This document shows positions 33,958 to 41,815 of a stretch of 64,000 nucleotides of DNA, piece by piece. The DNA is from UBA7455 sp026713185. Lineage in GTDB: Bacteria; Pseudomonadota; Gammaproteobacteria; Pseudomonadales; Azotimanducaceae. The stretch is from positions 1,302,001-1,366,000 of the forward strand of contig OY762456.1 of the NCBI GenBank assembly GCA_963665785.1. The letters run 5' to 3'. The notes under the pieces are model-generated. The model worked only from the letters and a program-made list of their open reading frames with translations. It ran no database searches and was not told where the DNA came from. Position 1 is the stretch's first letter. The number at the start of each line of letters is the position of its first letter. Position numbers and translations under genes: made by a program.

Positions 33958-35477
33958 TCTGTCTCGGCTGCCCTGTCATCCAGATACTGGGTCAGTAGAG
34001 GTATGGGTCTACCTGTGGAACCTTTGTTACTGCCGGATCCCTGAAATCCGGTGCCGGCGATATCGAGATGAGCCCATCGATATTTTTTGGTGAACCTGGC
34101 CAGAAAACAGGCCGCGGTAATGCTGCTTGCTTCACGGCCGCCAACATTTGCCATGTCGGCAAAGGCGCTGGCGAGTTGCGGCTGATATTCTTCCCAGATG
34201 GGTAAACGCCAGACCCGGTCATAGGTGTCCTCTCCGGCTTCGCTCAATTGCCGGGCCAGTTGATCATCGTTGCAAAACAGACCTGTCGCCACTCTGCCCA
34301 GGGCAACAACGCAACCTCCGGTCAAGGTTGCTATATCGATGACCGAGACGGGTTCAAATTTTTCAATACAGGTAAGCGCGTCACACAGTACAAGACGTCC
34401 TTCCGCATCAGTATTCAGAATCTCCACAGTTTGACCGGACATGGTATTGACGATATCACCAGGCCTGCCGGCCTTGCCGGAAGGCATATTCTCGGCAGCA
34501 GCCAGTACTCCAACGACATTGATAGCCAATGCCTGTCGGGCAATAGTCGCTAAAGTACCCAGAACACTGGCGGCGCCACACATGTCGTAAATCATTTCAT
34601 GCATCCCAGCACCGGGTTTCAGGCTGATCCCGCCGGTATCAAAGGTAATTCCCTTCCCCACGATGGCGTGCGGCTTAACGGAATCATTGGTTCCTCGGTA
34701 GTGCAGGATAACCAGTTTTCCAGGTTGTTCACTGCCCTGGCTGACTGACAGGAAAGCACCCATGCCCAATTCCTCCATGTCCTTTTCTTCCAGAACAGAA
34801 GCCTCAATTGACTCAAACCTGCTTGCGAGCTGAACGGCCTGTTCAGCCAGATAAGCAGGTGTACAGATGTTTGCCGGCGTATTGGCTATATCCTTTGCCA
34901 ACGCAAGCCCTTCCGCCAGCGCTGCCCCACGACTGATGCCATTCTTGATTTCTTCCATGGTGGATTTGTCGGAGGTGAAAAAATCAATCCTGGCAAGTGT
35001 GTTGCCTGTGTTACCTGCAGTCTCAACATCTGCAGCCGACTTGCCTTTCATATCCAGATATTGATAGAACCCATTCTCAAACTGTTCTACCTGTCTCAGT
35101 GTTTTCCAACTGATGGATTTGTCACCGCAGGGTACATCCGTCAGGCAGCAAATCATATTCGTAATAGACAGGGGCTTGATCCGGGTGATGACAGTGCGCA
35201 CGGCGTTGATGAATCTTGTGGTATCTATGGACTCCCTGTCACCCAGTCCGACAATGAGTACCCGCTGTGCATTGATATTATGGACGTCGTGAAGCAGCAG
35301 GGATTGTCCTGATTTGCCTCTGATATCGCCACGATTCAGTATTTTCCTGATCTGCCCCTGACTGGCTGCATCCAGTTTCTTTGCCTGGGCCGACATTTCA
35401 TTGTTTTTGAAAACCGGAACTACGATACACTGCGAACGCTGTTTTTCGAGACTGCCTGAACGGGCACTGTACTCCAT
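33954..35477 (-). CDS. pepA: Leucyl aminopeptidase (M17)
   Basis: About 507 residues; cytosolic di-metal aminopeptidase. The metal-binding motif region is AIVGKGITFDTGGISLKPG and the family signature is NTDAEGRLVLCDAL. Further ligands are in MYDMCGAASVLGT-type context (here MIYDMCGAASVLG). PepA also acts as a DNA-binding protein in E. coli, but that is not evident here. The start region contains a 15-base near-duplication (ATGGAGTACAGC-like). I take ATG 35477, preceded by GGAG eight bases away, rather than GTG 35492. Confidence 0.94.
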   Translation of the reverse strand: MEYSARSGSLEKQRSQCIVVPVFKNNEMSAQAKKLDAASQGQIRKILNRGDIRGKSGQSLLLHDVHNINAQRVLIVGLGDRESIDTTRFINAVRTVITRIKPLSITNMICCLTDVPCGDKSISWKTLRQVEQFENGFYQYLDMKGKSAADVETAGNTGNTLARIDFFTSDKSTMEEIKNGISRGAALAEGLALAKDIANTPANICTPAYLAEQAVQLASRFESIEASVLEEKDMEELGMGAFLSVSQGSEQPGKLVILHYRGTNDSVKPHAIVGKGITFDTGGISLKPGAGMHEMIYDMCGAASVLGTLATIARQALAINVVGVLAAAENMPSGKAGRPGDIVNTMSGQTVEILNTDAEGRLVLCDALTCIEKFEPVSVIDIATLTGGCVVALGRVATGLFCNDDQLARQLSEAGEDTYDRVWRLPIWEEYQPQLASAFADMANVGGREASSITAACFLARFTKKYRWAHLDIAGTGFQGSGSNKGSTGRPIPLLTQYLDDRAAETE

Positions 35478-35606
35478 GTTGCTGTACTCCACTGATTGAG
35501 CTTTTTACAATAAGGATAATACATCATCCCATCAACACTTGTGACTGAACACCAGACGCAATGAAAGGGTAATATAGAGGCTAAATATGCCAGGACCACA
35601 AATCAG

Positions 35607-36692
35607 GTGATCATTTACAGGTATTTTGCCCGCGAAGTGCTGTCTACCATGATTGCAGTCACGGGAATTGTGCTGTTGCTCTCCCTTGGATGGCGGTTTA
35701 ATGGTTATCTCAATGAGGCTGCCAGTGGCGTGTTGTCCAGCGATATCCTGTTTCTGCTGATAATGTATCGGTTGCCCAGCCTGCTCGAATTGATCGTACC
35801 TATCAGTTTCTTCCTGTCACTGATACTGGCCTACGGTCGCCTGTATGCCGACAGTGAAATGACAGTACTGGAATGCAGCGGTATGGGTCCGGCAAAACTC
35901 ATGAGTATTACATTATTCCAGGCAGGTGTTGTCATGTTGCTGGCGGCAATCATTTCACTTTGGCTGAAGCCCGCTGGCGAACAGGAGGTAGAATCATTGT
36001 TGACGGATCAGCAAAGTCTCTCTGAATTCGACACTCTGGCGGAGGGGAGATTCCAGACTACCAAGTCTGGTAAAAGAGTGGCCTATACGGAAGAACTGGA
36101 CAACAATGGAAATCTCAGAAACGTTTTTATGAACGAATCCAATGTTGGCATTGCAGCGGGTCTCAGGAATGTCACTACCATAATGGCTGCATCGGGAGAA
36201 ACGCAGGTCGATGAACTTGGCAATCGTTTTCTGGTGTTGAAAAACGGTTCGCAGTACAGCGGTGAACCTGGTTCTCTGAATTACCAGGTCATTGAATACG
36301 AAGAATATGGACAGTTGATCGGTAAGGAACTGTCACATACAAGATTGAAACGCCTGACGGCAATTCCTACTGAGGAACTGCTGACTGCCAGTGATGCCGG
36401 TAGTATTTCGGAATTACACTGGCGTATGTCAGTGGTGCTGATGATCCCTTTGATAGCATTGATGGCCATTCCACTGAGCCGTGTAAACCCACGCCAGGGC
36501 CGGTTTACCAAGTTGATACCGGGTATGTTGTTGTGTTTGTTTTATGTCGCTTCACTTTCAGGCGCCAAAACCGGTATGCAGTTGGAAAATCTACCCATCG
36601 GTGCTATCTGGTGGGTCCATGGTGTATTCATTCTCATCACGCTCATGCTCTATAAACTCCCTTTGATCGATCGGCTGATTCGCGGAGCATGA
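35607..36692 (+). CDS. lptF: LPS export ABC transporter permease LptF
   Basis: A 361-residue YjgP/YjgQ-family permease with three N-terminal helices, a periplasmic beta-jellyroll domain (about residues 130-260) and three C-terminal helices (from about 270, RMSVVLMIPLIALMAIPLSR). It works with LptG and LptB to move lipopolysaccharide to the LptC-A-D bridge. The start is GTG at 35607. It is divergent from pepA and overlaps lptG by four bases. Its presence shows that the organism makes LPS. Confidence 0.95.
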   Translation: MIIYRYFAREVLSTMIAVTGIVLLLSLGWRFNGYLNEAASGVLSSDILFLLIMYRLPSLLELIVPISFFLSLILAYGRLYADSEMTVLECSGMGPAKLMSITLFQAGVVMLLAAIISLWLKPAGEQEVESLLTDQQSLSEFDTLAEGRFQTTKSGKRVAYTEELDNNGNLRNVFMNESNVGIAAGLRNVTTIMAASGETQVDELGNRFLVLKNGSQYSGEPGSLNYQVIEYEEYGQLIGKELSHTRLKRLTAIPTEELLTASDAGSISELHWRMSVVLMIPLIALMAIPLSRVNPRQGRFTKLIPGMLLCLFYVASLSGAKTGMQLENLPIGAIWWVHGVFILITLMLYKLPLIDRLIRGA

Positions 36693-37768
36693 ACCGTCTG
36701 GACCGTTATATTGGACTTACTGTGGCAGTTACAATGACTATGGCTGTCATTGTTCTGCTTGGTGTTCAAATGCTGTTTACTTTCCTGGAGCAGACGGAAG
36801 ATATTCGTAATGACTATACCATTGCTCATGTGGCTCGCTTTGTGTTTTACAGTTTACCCAGGATTTTCTATGAATCGATTCCTTATGCTGCACTGATAGG
36901 CTGTCTTGCCGGCGTTGGCCTGTTGGCTAACAATAATGAGTTGATCGTTATGCGGTCGGTGGGCGTATCAACGTGGTCCATTACCCGAAGTGCGTTAAAA
37001 CCTGCTCTGGCCATGATCGTACTCGGTCTGGTTGTAGGTGAGTTGGTACTGCCGGACTTTGAACGTATGGCTCGCGTCGACCGGTTACGCGCTATGTCCG
37101 AGGGTAGCGCCATCACAGAGGAATTTGGTGTCTGGTTCCGGGAAGGCAATGTTTATATGCATTTTGACATGGTGGGGAAGGATGGTGGACTGGAAGGTAT
37201 CAGCCATTACGAATTTGCAGAAGATAAGTCCCTGGTGCGTACGCTTTATGCAAAGAAGGCGACTTTTCAGGAACAGGATAATGGGCAACTCAAGTGGCTT
37301 CTTGAGGATGTGACCCTGACGGATCTGAGTGATGATAATGCCGTTGTTTTAGAAGAGCCCTGGCGGGAGTGGCAGACCTCATTGACACCGGACCTGATCA
37401 GTACTGAAATAGCAGTGCAGCCAGACAAGATGTCTATTGGAGAACTCAACTCGAAAATTGAATACATGCAGAGTCAGGGATTGAACAGCAGCAAGTTTGA
37501 ATTGGGGTTCTGGGGGAAGGTATTGCAACCACTGGCTACCATCAGTCTGGTTCTGGTGGGCATATCATTTGTATTTGGTCCACTGAAGGAAGCAACCATG
37601 GGTATGCGCGTATTTTCGGGTATCATCATCGGAGTACTGTTCGAGTTTGTGAAGAACCTGTTATCACCCGCGAGTCTGGTCTTTGGCTTTTCTCCCGTTA
37701 TTGCCGTTGTCATTCCCATTGCTGTCTGTTTCGTCTCCGGTTGTTACCTTCTCCGGCGCGCCAACTGA
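36689..37768 (+). CDS. lptG: LPS export ABC transporter permease LptG
   Basis: A 359-residue partner of LptF. The N-terminal MNRLDRYIGLTVAVTMTMAV and the coupling-helix region ANNNELIVMRSVGVSTWSIT are typical. The C-terminal helices run from PLATISLVLVGISFVFGPLK to the end. It overlaps lptF by four bases. Its last 105 bases are also covered by the opposite-strand RDD gene, so the two genes converge with a coding overlap. Confidence 0.95.
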   Translation: MNRLDRYIGLTVAVTMTMAVIVLLGVQMLFTFLEQTEDIRNDYTIAHVARFVFYSLPRIFYESIPYAALIGCLAGVGLLANNNELIVMRSVGVSTWSITRSALKPALAMIVLGLVVGELVLPDFERMARVDRLRAMSEGSAITEEFGVWFREGNVYMHFDMVGKDGGLEGISHYEFAEDKSLVRTLYAKKATFQEQDNGQLKWLLEDVTLTDLSDDNAVVLEEPWREWQTSLTPDLISTEIAVQPDKMSIGELNSKIEYMQSQGLNSSKFELGFWGKVLQPLATISLVLVGISFVFGPLKEATMGMRVFSGIIIGVLFEFVKNLLSPASLVFGFSPVIAVVIPIAVCFVSGCYLLRRAN

Positions 37769-38203
37769 CATTTCTGACCTGTAGGGATTCCTGCCAAGGT
37801 AGATTACCCTTGTACCGGATGCAATATCGTGCAGAGTCAGACGTTCAGGATTGAAAAATGCCCAGAAAAACCCCAATCCCACGATGGCGCAGGATAGTGT
37901 TGCGAACAAAAACCGCAGTAGACAATCCTTAAGCGTCAATGTCTGCCCCGAGGCGTCTACAGTCTTGATCTTCCATACCTGCATGCCCAGGGTTTGACCT
38001 TTGAAATGCCAGAAGTAAATGTAGAACAGACCAATTTCCAAATAGAGGAAGAATTGAAACAGCAGACCCTGGACTTCACCGCCATCGGTTATCCAGGCAA
38101 CGATGATGGTTGTGCTGATCATCCAGATCGCTATGATCAGAAAGGCATCGTACAGAATGGCGGCACAACGGCGAAGCAGGCTGGCATTTGGATATTGGGA
38201 CAT
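37664..38203 (-). CDS. RDD-family membrane protein
   Basis: A 179-residue protein with the RDD N-terminus (NASLLRRCAAILYDAFLIIA) and the second conserved block KGQTLGMQVWKIKTVDASGQ. It has about three helices in residues 15-130. RDD proteins are small membrane proteins, some with Na+/H+ exchange activity. The last 30-odd residues are a polar tail (DETDSNGNDNGNNGRK) encoded opposite the end of lptG. That tail may be a read-out rather than selected sequence. A GGGGTCGG half-repeat starts at the base next to its start codon. Confidence 0.82.
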   Translation of the reverse strand: MSQYPNASLLRRCAAILYDAFLIIAIWMISTTIIVAWITDGGEVQGLLFQFFLYLEIGLFYIYFWHFKGQTLGMQVWKIKTVDASGQTLTLKDCLLRFLFATLSCAIVGLGFFWAFFNPERLTLHDIASGTRVIYLGRNPYRSEMSVGAPEKVTTGDETDSNGNDNGNNGRKAKDQTRG

Positions 38204-38225
38204 GGGGTCGGAGTCAAGTGCCGGG
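38204..38225. repeat. Half-copy of GGGGTCGG repeat inside thioesterase 3' end
   Basis: GGGGTCGGAGTCAAGTGCCG matches one arm of the palindrome family with a single change (A to C). It covers the gap between the RDD start and the thioesterase stop. It supplies the final codons and stop of the thioesterase (…IPGT, stop). This suggests the repeat inserted at, and redefined, the gene end. Confidence 0.75.
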
Positions 38226-38618
38226 AATCTTCATGAAACTCGCTTGTGTCTCTGCAAAGAGTACTCCGGAATTCTGACCGATCATCTTTCCCTGGAGTAC
38301 TGCAAGTCGGGTTTTGTCTTTGATGCAAATGCCTTCCAGGGTGACCGGTGTTCCAATAGGCAATGGTTCCTTGAACCGTATATCACATTTGGCGGTAACT
38401 GCGCGCATGCCTTTCAGAAACAACCAGTTGGCCATGACATCATCCAGAGCACTGAAAATGATACCGCCATGGGTGACACCGTCGTAACCACAGTGGTTGC
38501 GTTGCGGGGTAAATTCACTTCTGCAGACGGCGCCATCAAGACGGAATATGAGTTGCAGGCCATCAGGGTTTGCCGGTCCGCAGACAAAACATCTATTGGC
38601 ATCCGAGCGTAGACTCAT
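38214..38618 (-). CDS. PaaI-family acyl-CoA thioesterase
   Basis: A 134-residue hot-dog-fold protein. CFVCGPANPDGLQLIFRLDG is the common N-terminus of these thioesterases, and GYDGVTHGGIIFSALDDVMA holds the HGG(I/V) active-site region with the following Asp. It should hydrolyse an acyl-CoA in the cytoplasm. It is transcribed divergently from a MarR regulator, with two matching dyads between them, which makes it a probable target of that regulator. Its C-terminal codons fall in a repeat arm. Confidence 0.88.
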   Translation of the reverse strand: MSLRSDANRCFVCGPANPDGLQLIFRLDGAVCRSEFTPQRNHCGYDGVTHGGIIFSALDDVMANWLFLKGMRAVTAKCDIRFKEPLPIGTPVTLEGICIKDKTRLAVLQGKMIGQNSGVLFAETQASFMKIPGT

Positions 38619-38695
38619 AGTGTGGTCCAGTGGTTAGAAGCGGACATCATCGCCGACCGGGAAGATTGTCGCAAGTTCAAGTATTCGGAATCGTT

Positions 38696-38721
38696 AATAT
38701 ATGTAAGTAGTTACATATATT
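38696..38721. promoter_or_regulatory. Perfect 26-bp palindrome, probable MarR operator 1
   Basis: Arms of 11 bases (AATATATGTAA and complement) flank GTAG. The core TATGTAA-N4-TTACATA is the same as in the second dyad at 38816. It lies 78 bases upstream of the thioesterase start and about 130 bases upstream of marR, in their shared region. Confidence 0.68.
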
Positions 38722-38742
38722 GGGATCGTATACCAGAGTAAT

Positions 38743-38802
38743 GGGGTCGGAGTAAAGTGCCGGAGTAAAATTCATTTTACTCCGGCACTTTACTCCGACC
38801 CC
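38743..38802. repeat. Complete 60-bp GGGGTCGG palindrome
   Basis: Perfect 28-base arms, beginning GGGGTCGGAGTAAAGTGCCG, surround a four-base TTCA loop. It is identical in structure to the copy at 40126. It sits exactly between the two MarR-type dyads, separating them. As RNA it would form a long hairpin. No transposase is adjacent. Confidence 0.92.
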
Positions 38803-38815
38803 GGGTTCTGGATAA

Positions 38816-38833
38816 TATGTAACTAATTACATA
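38816..38833. promoter_or_regulatory. Dyad TATGTAA-N4-TTACATA, probable MarR operator 2
   Basis: It shares its core exactly with operator 1 and ends 16 bases before the marR ATG at 38850. A MarR dimer bound here would block its own promoter or early transcription, giving autoregulation. Confidence 0.68.
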
Positions 38834-38849
38834 GTTAATCAAATTGAAA

Positions 38850-39332
38850 ATGGATATCATGGAAAACCTTGGACCCCTTGCCCTGGGGTCCAGCTTGAAA
38901 AGGTTGTCAGATCAACTCATGCAGGATGGCATCAGGGTTTACCGTGAGTTGGGGATTGATTTTGAAGCGAAGTGGTTTCCTGTCTTTTACTATCTCAGGA
39001 ATGAAGGTCCAACGACAGTTACCGATCTATCGCAGGCTATCGGGGTATCACATCCTGCCATTATCCAGATAACACGGGAAATGATCGCTGCGAATCTGTT
39101 GGCGGCATACCGGGACGCATCAGATAAAAGAAAACGGGTATTGGCGCTGACCAGTTTTGGAAAATCAAAAGCACAGGAACTGGAACCGGTGTGGCAGGTT
39201 ATCCGAATCGTATTGCAGGAACTGCTGAACGAGGCAGGCAGCGAGATTCTGAATGAACTATCCGGACTTGAAAGAGCGCTGCAGAAGAGGGGATTCCACC
39301 AGCGATTTCTGGATCACCGCGGTAAATCCTGA
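38850..39332 (+). CDS. MarR-family transcriptional regulator
   Basis: About 160 residues with the MarR winged helix in the middle: LRNEGPTTVTDLSQAIGVSH as helices 3-4 and HPAIIQITREMIAANLLAAY as the recognition helix and following part, then DASDKRKRVLALTSFGKSKA as the wing. ATG at 38850 is used here; TTG 38844 and ATG 38859 are in-frame alternatives. Two dyads lie upstream in the region shared with the thioesterase. It is probably a ligand-responsive repressor of that gene. It is convergent with the slipin gene, two bases apart. Confidence 0.9.
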   Translation: MDIMENLGPLALGSSLKRLSDQLMQDGIRVYRELGIDFEAKWFPVFYYLRNEGPTTVTDLSQAIGVSHPAIIQITREMIAANLLAAYRDASDKRKRVLALTSFGKSKAQELEPVWQVIRIVLQELLNEAGSEILNELSGLERALQKRGFHQRFLDHRGKS

Positions 39333-39333
39333 A

Positions 39334-40107
39334 TCAGTTGTCTTCCCCGTTACTATCCTGAGATCGGGGAATTGCCCGAAGACCTTCAATCATGTCCATT
39401 GGCAAGGGGAATACGATGACGGAACTTCTGTCGCCGGCGACTTCCGTCAAGGTCTGCATATACCGCAGTTGCAGAGCCTGCGGTTGTTCCGCCAATACCG
39501 TAGCAGCTTCCAACAGTCGCTGTGACGCTTCAAGTTCACCATCCGCATGGATGACTTTGGCGCGCCGCTCACGTTCCGCTTCTGCCTGCTTGGCTATTGC
39601 CCGGATCATACTCTCGTCGATATCGATATGCTTTATTTCCACGTTAGCGACTTTTATTCCCCAGGAATCAGTCTGCTCATCCAGTAATATCTGAATGCCT
39701 TCATTCAGCTTGTCCCGTTGCGCCAGCATTTCGTCCAACTCATGCTGGCCAAGTATGGAACGCAAAGTGGTTTGTGCAAGTTGACTGGTTGCTTCAAAGA
39801 AATCCTCAACGTTGATGATGGCTTTTTCTGCGTCAATGACCCGAAAGTAAATGACAGCGTTCACCTTGACGCTGACGTTATCACGGGAAATCACATCCTG
39901 GGTCGGCACGTCATACACCATGGTCCGCAGGTCTACCTTGACAATCTGTTGAATGACAGGGATGACAATGATGAGACCGGGGCCTTTTACTTTCTGGAAT
40001 CGACCCAGGAAAAAGATGACGCCACGTTCGTATTCCCTGAGAATCCGGAATGTGTAGAAAGCCAATCCAATGAGCAGTATCGTCAGTATTATCAGAAATA
40101 TATCCAT
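39334..40107 (-). CDS. Slipin/stomatin-family membrane protein
   Basis: A 257-residue SPFH-domain protein. An N-terminal membrane segment (IFLIILTILLIGLAFYTF) is followed by REYERGVIFFLGRFQKVKGP, the stomatin signature, and a coiled-coil tail (RAIAKQAEAERERRAKVIHA). Slipins form oligomers at the inner membrane and are typically encoded next to an NfeD protease, as here (NfeD gene begins upstream on the same strand). A 60-bp palindrome lies in the 65-base gap between them. Confidence 0.92.
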   Translation of the reverse strand: MDIFLIILTILLIGLAFYTFRILREYERGVIFFLGRFQKVKGPGLIIVIPVIQQIVKVDLRTMVYDVPTQDVISRDNVSVKVNAVIYFRVIDAEKAIINVEDFFEATSQLAQTTLRSILGQHELDEMLAQRDKLNEGIQILLDEQTDSWGIKVANVEIKHIDIDESMIRAIAKQAEAERERRAKVIHADGELEASQRLLEAATVLAEQPQALQLRYMQTLTEVAGDRSSVIVFPLPMDMIEGLRAIPRSQDSNGEDN

Positions 40108-40125
40108 ATTCGTCTCCTATATACT

Positions 40126-40185
40126 GGGGTCGGAGTAAAGTGCCGGAGTAAAATTCATTTTACTCCGGCACTTTACTCCGACCCC
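40126..40185. repeat. Complete 60-bp GGGGTCGG palindrome overlapping the nfeD 3' end
   Basis: It has the same perfect 28-base arms and TTCA loop as the copy at 38743. It lies between the slipin and NfeD genes and its right end overlaps the last codons of the NfeD gene (stop at 40173). In the polycistronic mRNA it would form a strong hairpin that could alter the relative expression of the two genes. Confidence 0.92.
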
Positions 40186-41549
40186 GGGCTCTTTTCCACT
40201 TCCAGCATCAGTCCATCTACCGCCAGGACCCTGACGGAATCCCCCTGTTTTACGTCAACAGTAGATCTGGCTGCCCATATTTCGCCACCGATCCTGACCT
40301 GCCCCTTCTGCTTGAAATCAATCAGGACTTCACCCTCACGGCCTACCAGAACGTCGATTCCCGTAGTAACACTCTGTTTGCGCATTTTCAACGCCAACCG
40401 GATTGTGACAATAATCACAATTGCCATGACGAAAACAGTTGCACCCAGTACAGGCCAGCCAATCTGGAACGCGCCGGAGTCTGTATCGAATAACATGAGT
40501 CCTCCCATGAGAAAGGCGACGATGCCGCCAAAACCGAGTATTCCGAAGCTCGGGACCATTGCTTCTGCAATGATAAGCACGATGCCAATCAGCATCAATG
40601 CCAATCCGGCATAGTTGACCGGAAGCATCTGCAGGGCATAGCCGGCCATTACGAGGCAGATGACTCCAATGATACCCGGTACCAATGATCCGGGGTTATA
40701 AAATTCCAGAATAATGCCATAAATTCCGATCATGCCGAGAATCATGACAAGATTCGGGTTGGTCAGAATGGTTAATAATTCGGTGCGCCAGTCGGGTTTC
40801 TCTTCATGAATCACGCTGTCTTCGATCATGATGACCATCTCGTTTCCATTGACTTCAACAGACATGCCTTCGATTTGCGCCATCAGGTCGGTGATGTCTT
40901 CAGCAACGAAATCTATGACATTCATGTCCAGAGCTTCCGCCGAGGACAGGCTGGATGCCTCTCTGACTGCCTCTTCCGCCCAGTCGGCATTGCGCCCACG
41001 CATATCAGCGAGTCCCCGGATGTAGGCCGCAGCGTCATTCACCATTTTACGTTCCATGGCCGTACTCTTGTCAGCCTGTTCATCTTCATCTTCTTCCCCG
41101 GCAGAAGGGACAGGTGGTGAAGGCATCGTCGGCGCGCCGATCTGTACCGGTGTTGCGGCGCCAAGATTGGTAGCAGGCGCCATGGCAGCGATGTGACTGG
41201 CATACAGGATGTAGGTCCCGGCACTTGCCGCTCGTGAACCGCTGGGGGATACATAGGTGGCAACAGGAATTTCGCTGGCCAGAATCAACTTGATGATATC
41301 CCGCATTGACGCATCCAGTCCGCCCGGGGTGTTCATTTCAATAATGATGAGACGGGCAACAGATAACCTGGCTTTTTCAAAACTTCTTGACAGAAAGTCG
41401 CTGGATGCCGGACCGATAGCGCCGTCAATGCCAACCACCCAGACAGCACCCGTTGGTACACTGGTTTTATCGGTACTTGCTGCCTGCGCCAATACGGCAA
41501 CAGAAGAGACAACAATCAGCAAAAACATGATCGAGCGTGACATGACCAA
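40173..41549 (-). CDS. NfeD-like membrane-bound serine protease
   Basis: A 458-residue protein: signal segment (SIMFLLIVVSSVAVLAQA), ClpP-like protease domain with MNTPGGLDASMRDIIKL and the active-site serine in SGSRAASAGTYILYA, then multiple membrane helices (about 250-370) and a C-terminal OB-fold NfeD domain (GREGEVLIDFKQKGQVRIGG). It cleaves stomatin C-termini in characterised relatives. It is upstream of and co-directional with the slipin gene. Its final codons derive from the palindromic repeat. Confidence 0.92.
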   Translation of the reverse strand: MVMSRSIMFLLIVVSSVAVLAQAASTDKTSVPTGAVWVVGIDGAIGPASSDFLSRSFEKARLSVARLIIIEMNTPGGLDASMRDIIKLILASEIPVATYVSPSGSRAASAGTYILYASHIAAMAPATNLGAATPVQIGAPTMPSPPVPSAGEEDEDEQADKSTAMERKMVNDAAAYIRGLADMRGRNADWAEEAVREASSLSSAEALDMNVIDFVAEDITDLMAQIEGMSVEVNGNEMVIMIEDSVIHEEKPDWRTELLTILTNPNLVMILGMIGIYGIILEFYNPGSLVPGIIGVICLVMAGYALQMLPVNYAGLALMLIGIVLIIAEAMVPSFGILGFGGIVAFLMGGLMLFDTDSGAFQIGWPVLGATVFVMAIVIIVTIRLALKMRKQSVTTGIDVLVGREGEVLIDFKQKGQVRIGGEIWAARSTVDVKQGDSVRVLAVDGLMLEVEKSPGSE

Positions 41550-41579
41550 ATCTCAATAAATACGCTTCAATTATATAAT

Positions 41580-41650
41580 GGGGTCGGAGTAAAGTGCCGG
41601 AGTAAAATTCATTTTAAATTCATTTTACTCCGGCACTTTACTCCGACCCC
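41580..41650. repeat. GGGGTCGG palindrome with enlarged loop, followed by a 19-bp tandem duplication
   Basis: Both arms of the family are present, but the loop is enlarged by repetition of the ATTCATTTTA segment, giving 71 bases. Immediately after, CTCCGACCCCTGGTTCCT occurs twice in tandem (to about 41677). It lies between the divergent nfeD and copA genes. The duplications show this copy is still rearranging. Confidence 0.88.
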
Positions 41651-41815
41651 TGGTTCCTTCTCCGACCCCTGGTTCCTGGAAATTCCTCGCCTTTAAGGTG
41701 TGGGAAGGACAGTGCATATCCTTGAGGCTGCCTGTTTTGTGTGGTACCGTCTGAATGTCACACAAACCTGACAACGTTACAAAAAACCTGACACTGGAAG
41801 CCGGGGGCTGAAAGA

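Noticed and set aside
39718..40614. 298-codon plus-strand ORF
   Set aside because: It runs antisense through the slipin and NfeD genes and the palindrome; Ser/Thr/Pro-rich shadow.
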